From assembly GCA_012295275.1 (NCBI GenBank), contig CM022679.1, forward strand, positions 18,786,842 through 18,850,841: a stretch of 64,000 bases of DNA, in the 5' to 3' direction. Below the pieces are notes generated by a model. The model worked only from the letters and a program-made list of their open reading frames with translations, was not told the origin of the DNA and did not search any database. The stretch is from Chrysomallon squamiferum. Taxonomy: Eukaryota; Mollusca; Gastropoda; Neomphalida; Peltospiridae. The translations under genes were made by a program, and so were the position numbers. Position 1 is the stretch's first letter, and the number at the start of each line of letters is the position of its first letter. Of the stretch, positions 1-31,995 are shown piece after piece.

Positions 1-1489
1 AGGCTGTAATTAGGAAGCACAGTGGATAAGAATGCTACGATAAGAACAAGATAACAAAACCGAGAAGGGAGGATATAATGGGACAACAACATCCCATGTA
101 GTGATTTAAAACTGGAAGAGATAAGAAAATGTAGGATAAACACAGACAAGTCTGACATCGGCAAACAGTTTTTTAGTCAGTCGCAGATTACCAGACTATC
201 AGCATGTAAATTTCGCATGTCACTTGCGAATTTAAACTGTGATATAATAATAAGAAGACTATTCTCTTTGAGGGACCATTTGCCTCACTGAGAGGTATTA
301 AATGCTGTTCCTATGATAAGTCTGAAATGCCTTTGCCAAAAAGAAAATACAAATATAAAGAAAGATGGAATAAATAAATAAATAAATAAATAAATAAAGC
401 GGTTTCCTCATCTTTTAATGAAATTAATTTCTTTTAAAGATTTGTATGTTCATACCGTATCTATGATTAATCCCCACGGATGTCCCATAATGCACACTTT
501 CAATGAAATTTCCTTGAAATAATTTCTTTTCATGAAACTTAAATATAGACTAAATTAATAAATAAATAAATAAATAAATAAAAACTTTTAAAAAGAAAGT
601 AAATAAATAAATAAAGTTTAAAAGTTAAATATCTCGCATTCCTCAAGAAAGTAGGGAAAATAAGATGATCGGGAAAAAACAGTGTTTTCAATTATGGAAA
701 AGGTCTGTAAGTATGATATACCAAGGGATTTCGGTTTGTTACGCTCAGACGGGACGACACATGCCATATCGAGATGTTAGCAGCGCGACTGACGCCAGTC
801 TTCTCCGCTCAATAAATCTCCCGATTATTATAAGTTCTCCACTTCGTAGTAAATCGCACAGGTAGACCGGAGAACCCACTTTTTTTCTGCGCGGAAACGT
901 CACTATGGGATCTCACGGCTATGCAAACGAGCGCTGATTGACTTTGTGAAGGCAGGGCTAGGATACTAGAAGCGACCAACGTTTTTGAACGCGGTGACTG
1001 GCATGTAGAAACTTTTAATTTTATTCGTTACAAGTTCGTCCGTTTTAATCATATTTGTTATCATTTTTGGCTAAATCGTCGCTCACTGTGTCATTTTTCT
1101 CTCTCTCTTTCTTAAAGGAAAGATTAAAAAAGAAATTTAATAATATTTATAACAGTGGTTAAAGTGAACGTAAAAAGTATATATATACAGAGTATTTAAG
1201 CAATAATACAATATTACTCAGGACTGAGTGCTTGGACTGACATGAGATCATTCTGTGAAGGATAAATATCAAGCATTTGTTCATATAAATCTGGATACCG
1301 GATAAACTGATAGTTTATTTACAAGAATGAGTTAATTCGACAATATTTTTCTTCGGTGTTGGAATGAAACCGTACAACTGTTGGAATTATCGCAGTGTAT
1401 ATTTATTTTGTGAAATGTTTGTTTTGGCTTTAAAAAGGTGATACCTTATTTATTTATTTTAAAAATATTTGTTCTTCTCTATTTAAAAA
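1..1489 (+). other. 5' flank of the BMP3-like gene
   Basis: No coding sequence is supported here. TAAA tetranucleotide runs occur near 372-399, 557-581 and 599-615. A short patch near 885-1000 is richer in G+C and CpG than its surroundings and includes a CRE-like half site (ACGTCAC near 898), so it could be a promoter or first non-coding exon. A TATA-like run lies at 1178-1187, about 300 bases before the start codon. The transcription start cannot be placed from sequence alone. Confidence 0.4.
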
Positions 1490-20941
<19,452 letters not shown>

Positions 20942-21110
20942 GAAACAAGTTAGAAAAATGTTTAACTTTACAAGGCTATTAAACGTGCCAAAAGGTTTCT
21001 CGGAACACTGTCCTTCAACACGAAATGGAGAACAATATAAAACATTTTAAGATTCGGTGCATTTCATTGTGTTTCCTAAGAATAAAACTGGCAATTTGCA
21101 GTTTGCAGAT
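20942..21110 (+). other. 3' UTR of the BMP3-like gene
   Basis: Runs from the stop codon to shortly after the first AATAAA. The end is approximate because the cleavage site cannot be fixed from sequence. A C/T-rich run follows at 21150-21210. Confidence 0.6.
21081..21086 (+). promoter_or_regulatory. Polyadenylation signal AATAAA of the BMP3-like gene
   Basis: First canonical hexamer after the TGA, 140 bases downstream. It is a chance-prone motif in AT-rich DNA, but its position is reasonable. Confidence 0.6.
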
Positions 21111-21898
21111 AGTATGAAAAATATGCAGTAAAAGTAAAAAAAAAGTGGGACTTTTTCTTTTTTTCTTTTCTTTTTTCTTTTCTTTTTTCTTTCTTTCTTT
21201 TTCTTTATTTTTTATTTTTTATTTTTGTTGTTGTTGAGGGGAACAAGGTGAGCAGTCACGGTAATGGCATGTTGGTTGTTAACTTGACATTTTATTTAGA
21301 GGTTTGTATTTATTAATGTACATTTTGTTAAAACAACCACTATATATCTATATATATATGACGGGGTTTGGCCTCTCGAGCAACACTCTTTAATGAAACC
21401 TCTCGCTAGATAGAACGTTTATTAATCCTAATAGAGATGTAGACGGTTAAATCTGATCTGATCAGTCAGTCACTTGCTACATTATAAAGAAAAAAAATCA
21501 AAAATCAACATTTATAATGTTATTTTACTCAGGCATATGATGAAAATAAATACGGTTTTAATAGTTTATTAAACAGTTTTGATTAACATGATTTAGCTAG
21601 TATATACCTCATTATGCTTTTACAATACGGCATAATTAACATGATAAACACTTTTACCAACATTATTATAAACATTAAAAGTTCAACGATTAATTTTGTT
21701 TTCTGATGTAAGCTGTATATTACTTGCATTATGACATAATTGTATTATGTGTGTGTCAAATGAACTTGTATTGTATACCACAACCACGTGACATAGTTGT
21801 TTTGTCGGCACAAAATGGCAAATTGGCTATAAACAAAATGACATCCAATCTGTTTAACTTGTAAATATATTAATCCGCGTGTGCGGTTTGATACGGGT

Positions 21899-22006
21899 GT
21901 TGTTTGTCTGTGTGTTGTTTGTCTGTATGTTGTTTGTCTGTGTGTTGTTTGTCTGTGTGTTGTTTGTCTGGGTGTTGTTTGTCTGTGTGTTGTTTGTCTG
22001 TGTTGC
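21899..22006. repeat. 15-bp minisatellite, about seven copies
   Basis: Unit TTGTTTGTCTGTGTG repeats head to tail with single-base variants (TATG, GGTG). Because 15 is a multiple of three, every frame stays open and gives repeated VLFVC or CCLSV peptides; these are artefacts. Confidence 0.95.
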
Positions 22007-22555
22007 AGATCTACCTCTATTCAGTAAGGTCATTTTTTTTCTTGCTCAGTTTAATATGTTTTAGTACACATATTTTACTATATCAAAATAATAAGAAGAA
22101 AGATTAATGGGGCGGAAAAGGATAGTCAAATTTACATTTTCAGTAATTAGTAATAATGTGTCATTAATTTATATTAATTTTATTTTATTTATTTATTTAC
22201 TTACTTACTTACTTACTTACTTACATATTTGTTTGTTTTTTATTTATTTATTTATTTATTTATTTATAACCAAATTTGATAAATGAAAGATTCACTTGTA
22301 CATTAATGTAATTGCTTTATATTTGCAAATATATCAGTGAAAAGAAATAAAAGAGGTGGAAAAATTATATATTAACTAAATAAATCAATAAATCAATAAA
22401 TAAATAAAATGAAATATACTTTACCAAACAGATTCGATTTGCACAATTTATTTCCCGCGATGTCAAAATTAGAGTTCACAGATAATATTTATATTCTTGG
22501 AGATTTTCGTTTTATTTTATTAATATAAGCAAAATTTTATTAATAACAATAATGA

Positions 22556-22566
22556 TAATAATGATA

Positions 22567-22606
<40 letters not shown>

Positions 22607-22623
22607 GAATAATAATAATAAAC

Positions 22624-22662
<39 letters not shown>

Positions 22663-22740
22663 GATGATGATGATAATGAAGACTATTATTATTAATGTCG
22701 TTTTTCTTGTTGTTGTTGTTGTTGTCGTTTTACTTCTTTC
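22556..22740. repeat. Mosaic trinucleotide array (GAT, AAT, ATT, TTG)
   Basis: GAT units at 22556-22604, AAT at 22608-22621, ATT at 22625-22660, a second GAT patch, then TTG/TTC units. AAT and ATT blocks are complementary and can fold back. Confidence 0.9.
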
Positions 22741-25497
22741 TTTCTTTCTTCTTTTCTTGTATTTTTTTCTTGTACTTTTTTTTTAAGTTTGAATACTTGT
22801 CTGCAGCTTCCGTTTTCAAAATTGTTAGTACAGATGCACTTTGAACTATAACCCGGAAGCAGGTAATTTAGTGCTAGATAACTATTTCATTAATTTGAAT
22901 AGACTTGGAGATTTTTTTTTTACAAGGTAATCTGATTATAACATTTAAATTTAATTTTCTACATAGTTCTTCACTATTCTCTTTACGCTAGTTTTGATTT
23001 CCTGTCATTTTGTCATTATATGCGATTAAACTTTATTACATGGAAATTAAAATGGCATAATAGATTATAAACATATAAAAATAATATTTCTAATATTTTG
23101 TATGATCAAAATGTTGTTGAAAATGTCGAGAAATTTTAAACTCACAGTGGTAATATTGTTTCTCTATTGTGAAAACTAAAATACTGAAAGTGATTAAAAC
23201 CCGTAGTTACAAGATATTCAGCAATAATGTAGAGAAGTTGTAAGCAGGATAATGCTATTAAAATATAATTTTCAGCTATCTGAACATTTAGAAAGAGAGA
23301 ATAAATAAATATAAATGTTTAAATTTACTTTCGTATTGTTTTAATTCAGGTGTTCTGAAAATTTTTATTTATATTAAAAAAAAAAATAATAATAATATAA
23401 AAAAAACCCTCTTCAGCAAAATGTTGTTAATTTTAACCTTTTATATGTATGTATATATATCATGTATTTTTCACGTTTCCTGACAGGTATACTAAATGCA
23501 CTAAAACAAAGGTTTCATATTTTAATATGTTAATTTAGTGTATTAAACTGTGGATTAAGACGTGTAGTGTAAATGTGAATTTACGTTTTTAGAATAAAGT
23601 ATTTACAAATACAGAAGCACTTTCAGAAATCTATTTCTTACACTTACGAGACTGTATTGACATATATTAATATCGATTGTGAATTATACTGTAATTCCTA
23701 AACAACAAAATGTCTTAATCTTTCTCAACTGCAAACGCACAAACACAAAAATAGCAGCTACTCAAATATTGATATTATAGTTATCTTCAGAAGTTAAGGT
23801 TTTAAAATATTTATTATCTTTCATTGAATCAGTTTAATTTGCAGCTTCTCCAAAATATTTCTTAAATTTTCTCTTTACATTAGTGAAAGTATCTGAAAGT
23901 GCTTCTGATTACATTCGATCGGTTAAAAGAGTTTCAGGACTTTGTTTATATAAAAAAGTAAGTGTTCATCAAAATACCCGTGTTTTATATCTAGTCTTCC
24001 GGTTCCATTATAAATTTGAATGTTCTGCTTTATAAGAATAGATGAACACGGCGTTTGCCTTGCTATTTCTAAAGATATTTATTTTCATTGACTGATTACA
24101 TCTGCACAATTCTCTGATTTGTCATTATTATATAATTACTTTAAAGTCATGATGTACTAGTATTCAAAATTAATGGAAAATAAACTATTTTAACGAATGG
24201 ACACGTGAAGTTTTAAAATCTTAAAGTAACGAAACAAGTTCCAAACAAACAAACTGATTAAAAGTATTATCTTATGACGGGTTACATGTTCACATCGGCG
24301 AATACCCTCTACATAAACGGTAGGAGACTCTACTAAACTGTAATATTATTTTCTACGCTAGTATTTCTATTTTGAGGCCTCAACAGTCTTCTTGTTTAAG
24401 CTTAACATCGTTCTTTTCTCTTTCCTTTTATGTTTAGTAAATGCGCTGGATTGGCTTATATGAAAAATTAATGAAATACCCTTTCTGAATAAATGTATTA
24501 GTGTGTTTATGTTGTGAATTTTGTTATACCTAGTCGACATCAAAGTAGAATGTCTAACATATTTGTCCTGTAAGCCTTTGTGTGGGTTGGCAAAATGTTT
24601 ATATATATATATATTGTTGGAATTAGATTTTAATATTACCATTACAGTCATTTTTTTGGATGATCACCAATGTACATTTCACTGTTATATGATTAAATAG
24701 TGTACATATACTTTTCTTGTTTGTTTTGTTATTCTTAAATCATATATGGAACTTATTTATTTATTTATTATGAATATATATTAACTGTTTAGTAACATAG
24801 TGAATTAATGGTATTTTTACAATACTGATAATAACAGGTCTATCTACAGCTTTATGTAGTAACTACAAAAAGAAATTAGATTAAATATAAATGAATAGCA
24901 ACTTTTATTATTTTCTCTTTTTCAGTTTTTTTATTATTTTTTTCTTTATTGCAATAATAATCAAAAAAAGGTCATAATAATAATAAAATTAATAATGTCT
25001 GATAACTTTTTCTTTAAATACCGTGTGTTATAGTTGTAAAAAAAATAAATAATATATTATGTTAACGTAATGTATGCAGTATCTACATCATTTTTCATTT
25101 ATAGAAAGTATAATTCACGTGATAAATACTTTTCCCTGAAAATATGTAACAGGATTTAAAAAACTGTTTTTGTTCGTAATTTAAGCTATGTGCTACTTGT
25201 ACAGGCTCCTTATTTGATTCTTTCTGCCGAAAATGTTTTCTGATAAACAAAGCTATTTTAAAACAAGTCAGTAAAGAAAATAATAATATAAAAAAATAAA
25301 TAAACACAGTAGATACTAATAACATTATTTACAAATAATTTACTTAATCTATCACGTATATTTATAAAATATTATTATGTCATGAAATAATGTCAGCATC
25401 AGTTAAAGCGTATTTCCAATGTTTAACAGATCACAAATAAAACATTGAATTGGAATATATATATTTATATTTATATATATATGATTCCAAGTATATA

Positions 25498-25708
25498 CTG
25501 GGTTGAGGAATAAGTCATTGTGGTTAAATTAAATTTAATCCTTACATAGAAGAAAACTTAAGCTTAAGTGGTAACAAGATGCAATTTAATCAATAATGTA
25601 TTCTCTGTTGTTATTTACCACTTCTTCCCCACGGTCAACAAGTTTTTCGATGTCTCTGCAATAAATTTGAATCAGTTATGAACCACAATGGCTTATTCCT
25701 CAGCCCAA
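25498..25708. mobile_element. Mariner-like MITE, 211 bp
   Basis: Terminal inverted repeats: the left end begins CTGGGTTGAGGAATAAGTCA and the right end, read inward on the minus strand, begins TTGGGCTGAGGAATAAGCCA. About 25 of 28 terminal positions agree. Both ends abut TA dinucleotides, the target duplication of the Tc1/mariner superfamily. There is no coding capacity, so it is a non-autonomous element. The subfamily is a guess. Confidence 0.85.
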
Positions 25709-28700
25709 TATATACCAACGCCTTCTCTTGAAATACGGTGTTATTAAGCAGTTGTTTGTGTCTTTCTTTGTTTTCTGTGGAGTTTGATGTTGTTGGTTTT
25801 TTGGTTTTCTTTTTCTTCCACTTTCTCTATCTGTATCATACGAATTTACATCAGAATAAAACTCCTCTATTAATTCACCAAATTTTATTACCTTTCTGCG
25901 TTTTATTTATTTATTGCTTTAACAGCCTTAGTGAAATGTGAGAGAAATGACAGCTGTAACGACGTTTATTTTACACGTTTTTGTGACGTACACACACTAG
26001 CCAAGTTGTTTAATCTGTTTTTTACATTAAATAATGATTTCGTTAAGTACTTTGATTTTACTCTATGTATCCATTATCAAAATACAGTTCACCTTTAACA
26101 CACTTAATAATGATTATGTATTTGTGATAATCCCTCTTAATAACAACACTGGCACTTTTTTATGCGCCATTCCACAGACAGAATATTATATACTACGGCT
26201 TCGTATTATACCAACAATGGAGAGCTGGCTGGAACGAGAAATTCCATGAAAGAGTACTGACACAAGAAAACACTGCAACTTTGAACAATTGCCGACTCGC
26301 TTATTTAACTCCTAATTCATTAATGTTCATATGTATAACATTTCATGTGAATTAATTTGACTGGAGATGGTATTGAAACGCATGTTTGAATCTAAACTAT
26401 AGCAAAGGCAGATACATAACTTAGTAAGATCATAATGTGCTGTGCAGCACAAACATATACTATCTGGACATTTGTGAACGTTTGAGTAGGCAGACATAAA
26501 TTAATTTACCACCAATAAATTGTCTAATTTAAAGTAATGTTTTCCACTAAAATCTTTTATAATTCTTTTAAGATGCGTTTTAAATGAACTCGCTCAATTA
26601 TATTCAGTGTATGATAAGCATAAATATAATTCCCATTTGAACTAATGATATTTTAATCCCAAATGAAATGTCTTAGATCAAGTAGGCGGACCACTCCTAA
26701 ACATAATAGAAAATAAAAAATCGTTAGCCTTCAGACGACAAAATAAATATTTTTACCGATAAAAAAAAAAAAAAAAAAAAAAAAAAACAAAAAATAAATA
26801 AATAAATAAATAAATATATATATATATATATATGTATGTATTTAAATGATGTGCCTGTTGCTAGTTAGACTGTTGCTGCAATACATAAAGCCTTAATACT
26901 AGATGAATTAAATGGCAGGCCATAAAAACAAAATTTTCAGTTCGTTTGCTTTTGCGATCATACGGAAAAACAGATGACAGGTTCGGTTCTGGTCAGCAGT
27001 AAATCAGAAATCGTTATGGATCACTGAATGCTTATGAAGTGTATAGTTTACTGTGATGAATTCCAGTCTGAGGAAAGGTCACACTGGACGCGTGCCTTAA
27101 TTCTTTTGTCTGGAACTAATTTCATGAATGTCTGCTTTCTGACACGTTGAGAACAGTTATTTGGCTTCTAACAAGTACTGGTACTTCATGATTTGTTTGT
27201 ATCAACACAAATATTTTTAACTTGAAGATTTATTTGTAACACTTCTGATATGTATATTATAATAGTGACTTGAACCTTAGATTCAGTGCATTGATGTAAA
27301 TACTAACTTACTTCTGATAAAGGATTCATTATTTGTAATTTCTTCCTTACGTGCGAGAAAAATATACGTGTTGATATCTTTTTCAGTTTAATAACAAATA
27401 AGAAATTAATGTAAATACCGATCCAAACATTAGTTCTCAGTAACAAACAGAATATAATTACCTATTTGCATTTTCTTGTATATGTCTCTCTCATAAAGAA
27501 ATAACAGTATGTCAAGAAACGTTTTGAAATATATATATATAAATTCAGCTGAAGTAAATCTGTAGTATAATGTTAATTACACTGATACACAGGTGTCTAA
27601 TTTGTAAATATAATGAATATTCCGGCTTAGCTTTAATTAATTCCTGTGATAGTCATGGAAATAATGCGGAAAGTCAAAACAAGATTTTATAGATGGCAAA
27701 ATGTACACCAAGAAAACCATCATGTGACTGGAACATTCCAACCTTAGAGCTTTATCTATTTCAGTGACTCGTTGAGAAAAGACCAGAAACTGCTGCTCCG
27801 GAACCAACAAGGTGAACAACCAAAAAAATATCGTACCACATTGAAACAGCAAATCAAGATAATAAATCTGTCAGCATCATTTGTCTATCTGAGGCTTATC
27901 TGTCTACTGGGATTCTATGTAGGTACAACAGTCGTATCGGTCACATTCTGAAAAATAAAGGTAAATGTTTGCTAATAAAATATAAATAATAATTGAATAA
28001 TTTTGATTATCTAAAAAAAAGGGATAAACTAGATATTATGCTTATTTCATTTAATTATAATTACTTTTGCAAAACCGTAATGTTTTTTAAATTTATTTAT
28101 AGCCATTGTAAAACCTTTCTTAAAATATATACGATCACATAATATCTTGATCTAGTTAGTTATTTTATTTATTTTGGGTTCTTCATCATCTTATTCCAAT
28201 CTTCAGACAAACAAAACAATTAAACAAAAATATTGAAAACGAAAACTAGTGAGACCATATAAACAATGTAATGAAGAAAGAATTTGATTTATCTTGGGTT
28301 TAGTTGTATATTGCTGAGTGCTTTCTAGTAGAAATCTGTTTTCTCTGCATTTCTGATATTTTGAAAGCTGTTGAACTGGCAGGTGTATTTTCAACGTATG
28401 TCAGTTTATGCTTGATGTTTTAGTCGCTTACTACTATACTAGTTTTGTCAAGCAAGTTAATATGTAAAGAAATGAATTCACACAAACATTTTATGGTATT
28501 TTTATTTTCCACATGGAGACATCCCTTTTTTGAGATAAACTGGGAGTCATTTCGAATGTTAGAACATAACAATGGTTTATTGGATAAAGTAGCTCGAATT
28601 GCGGCCTCAGACTATTGAACTTTTATTTTATGCATGTTTTATTAAGAAGGGACCATGCAGGATACGACTGTTTACGGCTTGTTTACTTACCAGTAAATTT

Positions 28701-29901
28701 ATTTTTAGTAAATAATAAGTGGACACAAGCAGAGTGAGGGAATCAACTAAATAAAATATTTTTCTGTTTCATTTTTTAATAAAACGTTTTAGAATCACTG
28801 TCTTCGAAGCTTACAATCAGGGATATCGTAAAGTCAGTAAGTGATTTAATTTGACAGCTGTATTTCGCATTCAAGTTTTCAAATAACAATTTTTTATTTG
28901 TGTGCGGATGAAATACGTTATTAAATAAAACCTTTAAAGCTTTACTACGACATTACAATACATACGTTACCTCTAGCAGCTCTGTCATTAAATTTATGAT
29001 GAGAGAAAAATAAGAGTAAATCAGTGAGAAACAGACAACTACGCGGAAAAACAGACAGACAGGCCGATTTATATGTTGTATCTGTAGTTTGAACTGCAAA
29101 AAGACTATCTGACATTGAAAGTATGTAGATTACTATATGCATAGATTGTGAAACAGTCGACATTAGACAGCAGATACTGACATAAACACAGAAAGAGTGA
29201 CGAGTGGACGAATTTAAAGTAAGAGTAATAAAGAAGAAAGGTAGATTCAGTACTGGAATAACAATTTTACTTCTGTTTTTTCACTGACTTGAAATAATGC
29301 GAATCACGTTTGCCGTGCCCGGCAAACGAATTACCGTAGAAAGGCGTTATATTAGTAAATAAAATGAAAACCAACTGGGAACTGAACTTGGGAAAATGAA
29401 TTAGATTCCGTGTGTTAAACAAAATTGCCATGTTTTTGTATGAGGGTTTCTAAATCATGTGTTATCAAAAGTACACTTTCAGTTTCCTTCAAACTATAGA
29501 CTTTCATTTGATTTTATTACTTTCTCTCTCGTCTTTCCGAGTTTTTCGCTACCAAATCAAAAACAGAAAACGAAAAGGTATCATTAATTTGTTTCCTGTC
29601 CTATTGTTAAAAACAGGAATAATTTGATTTTAATAGGAAATAAAGTGTAATAGAAATCATCATGAAAGTGGCTGTTGTCAGTTATTTTCTTCACATCGGC
29701 AGAAGCTTTTTTCTTCTTCTTCCTTTTTTAATTTTTTGTATTTGTTTTTTTTATCCTAAGATTGTGGTATTCTTTCATATTCTGTTAATTTCGAATGCTT
29801 TATTAAACTGCGATCGCAATTATGTATCTTGAAACCAAATTTTCTTTAATTTTTTTTAATTTTTGTATTATTAGGAATTTGTTTTTTATTGGCATTATTT
29901 A

Positions 29902-29965
<64 letters not shown>

Positions 29966-30212
29966 TAGAGAGATATTCCCAATGTCAATAAAATCTATCT
30001 ATCTATATATATAGATATATTAATTATTATCATTATTATTTATTATTTTACTAAATTGATCTTTATGCACGTTTTATACCACAGAATGAAAATCGGAGGT
30101 AGAAATAAATTATTTTATAGAGCGTCCGAAGTTACCTCCCTTATTCAGATATCGAGATTTTTAATTACGAGTTTTTGAAAGGACTCTTTTGGGAGAGTAT
30201 ATATATATATAT
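25709..30212. other. Intergenic, no gene seen
   Basis: AT-rich DNA with a poly(A)/TAAA/TA compound at 26760-26835 and a TAAA/AAT array at 29906-29966. ORFs are short and unsupported. The right end carries an inverted fragment of the neighbouring Tc1 element, described separately. Confidence 0.7.
29969..30199 (-). repeat. Inverted fragment of the left end of the Tc1-type element
   Basis: Two pieces of the neighbouring element's left end occur here in reverse orientation. The terminal CTTTTGGGAGAGT lies at 30187-30199, mirroring 30213 onward. AGATATTCCCAATGTCAATA and the bases after it (29971-29995) mirror 30240-30265. About 190 unrelated bases separate the two pieces in this arm, while in the element they are adjacent. 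The arms face each other across a TA run at 30200-30212. Confidence 0.85.
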
Positions 30213-31366
30213 ACTCTCCCAAAAAAGAAACGCAAAAGTAGATTTTATTGACATTGGGAATATCTATCTAATGGATCATCAGAAAGCAGCAGAATGTTCA
30301 CATTTTACACACACTTTCGCAATTCACATTGATGGTATTACATTGAAAAGGTTAAAGTTCAAGGTTATAACAGTATAATAGCAATACCTTACTCATAATT
30401 GGAGCGACGTGTGGCTGCAAAATTTCATCTCGGCATCTCTGTGCCGTTAAGTTGCCTTGGATGTGAACCAGGTTGGTCCTGCCAGTGTATGAGATTGCTG
30501 CCCACACCATCACACTACCACCGCCAAATCTGTCCGCTTCCTGTAAGCAGTTTGCAAAACGTTCACTACGACGTCTGTAAACTCGACATCTTCCATCAGC
30601 TCGACGAAGCAGAAATCGAGCCTCGTCATTAAACCAGACGGTTCTCCATCGTAACTGAGGCCAGACTCTGTGCAGTAGTCGACGATGTTGTTGAGTCAAA
30701 ACCACTCTTCTTATAGGCCGTCTGGTTCGAATACCTGCCTCGCGTAAACGATTGCGCACTGTCTGAGCCGATATTCTACGCAGACCTGGTATTGCTGAAG
30801 CAGTAGAGGTCGCTATGGTGGTTCTTTCCCGTAGATGAAGTACCCGTATGTAGCGGTCCTGGGCCCTGGTGCTTACACGAGTTCTACCTGATCTGGGACG
30901 GTCACGTGTTGTTTGGTGTTGCTGGAACCTATACCACAATCTCAAGATGGTGCTTGGGGATACATGGAACACCCGGGCTACGGCCGAGAAGGATTCGCCA
31001 GCTTGTAAACGGCGGATGGCGTTGTTTCGTTGCGGTTCACTTAGTCGTGGCATTTGTTTGATGTTGGGTCAGAACAAAAATAAGGAACAGAAGTATTCGA
31101 AAACCTTGCATTTTTATAACCCTCGTATTCAGTTTCCTGTGCCGCACGTGCACATGCACTGGTAACGTGTTTTGCATGCGGGGACGTTTTGGCTAATAAA
31201 CACGATTATAACCTTTATTTTGTGTTACATTCTTTTTGGTGACTGTAACAAAAGCTATACGTTTGAATCACCAAATGTCATTATATTCATAGTTTGTACA
31301 TTTATATGTGTCAGTTTACAATAGTTATCTAAGAAATCAACCATTTTGCGTTTCTTTTTGGGGAGA

Positions 31367-31368
<2 letters not shown>
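30213..31368 (-). mobile_element. Tc1-type DNA transposon, internally deleted, about 1.16 kb
   Basis: Terminal inverted repeats: ACTCTCCCAAAAAAGAAACG at 30213 onward, and on the minus strand at the other end ACTCTCCCCAAAAAGAAACG starting at 31368. Both sit in TA-repeat DNA, as expected for TA-targeting elements. One transposase ORF lies inside on the minus strand. A TATAAAA-like stretch precedes it (near 31115). Full Tc1-type elements are about 1.6 kb; here the 3' third of the transposase gene is gone, so the copy cannot move by itself. Confidence 0.92.
30352..31053 (-). pseudogene. Tc1-type transposase, C-terminally truncated (233 aa)
   Basis: Starts MPRLSEPQRNNAIRRLQAGE and has the paired DNA-binding region: a first helix-turn-helix (about 5-48), a GRPR-like linker (DRPRSGRTRV, 51-60), and a second helix-turn-helix (about 62-115). 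The start of the DDE catalytic domain follows: FNDEARF holds the first catalytic Asp (D143), and RFGGGSVMVWAAIS is the strongly conserved Tc1 block. After PHVAPIM (about residue 220) the family sequence stops and a short unrelated tail follows to the stop. The second Asp (normally in a Q-D-N-x-x-x-H block) and the third acidic residue (in SPDLNPIE-type sequence) are absent. No frameshift or stop breaks the retained part, so the deletion, not gradual decay, inactivated it. It might still bind the terminal repeats. Confidence 0.93.
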
Positions 31369-31402
<34 letters not shown>

Positions 31403-31715
31403 TTATATATATGCAAGGGAATTAAGCAAGAGAAGCCAAAGAAACGTAGTAGAGTTACTGAACATGATTCTTTTCAGAAATTTCGAACAGACTTGTTTTG
31501 GTTTTTTTACCTTCCCCCTTCCCTCGATTCAAATTATTCTCATTTGAAAGTTTAATCAGTACACGTCTTAGAAAAGCTTGAAATAAGCTCATGTATTTGG
31601 AAATATGTCTATTTCAGCATTTGAATAAATTAAAAAAACAAAACAATCTAACATCACAACCTGCCTTTTATTTCTTTATTTAATTTCTTTATTTACTTTT
31701 TTATTTATTAACAAA

Positions 31716-31814
<99 letters not shown>

Positions 31815-31832
31815 TGTTGTTGTTGTTGTTGT
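31716..31832. repeat. ATT, AGT, TTG compound trinucleotide array
   Basis: Three pure trinucleotide blocks joined without spacers, followed about 110 bases later by a CT run. Confidence 0.95.
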
Positions 31833-31936
31833 AACTTTAGTATTTTATGATAATATTATTTATTACAAGAACTTAAAAAATAAAACGCAATACTTACGAT
31901 ATTATTCTCTAAATCTTTTGTATCCTTTCCCCTCGA

Positions 31937-31939
<3 letters not shown>

Positions 31940-31992
<53 letters not shown>
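31940..31992. repeat. CT dinucleotide microsatellite
   Basis: Uninterrupted CT run of about 26 units. Confidence 0.97.

Positions 31993-31995
<3 letters not shown>

Larger units (their letters stand above)
21111..25497. other. Intergenic, repeat-rich, no gene seen
   Basis: AT-rich DNA between the two ligand genes. It holds the 15-bp minisatellite at 21899, tetranucleotide runs at 22175-22265, and mixed GAT, AAT, ATT and TTG arrays at 22550-22740. All ORFs are short and without recognisable motifs. Confidence 0.75.

Noticed and set aside
21879-22107. CRISPR-like or protein-repeat reading of the 15-bp array
   Set aside because: There are no spacers between repeats; it is a head-to-tail minisatellite in animal DNA.
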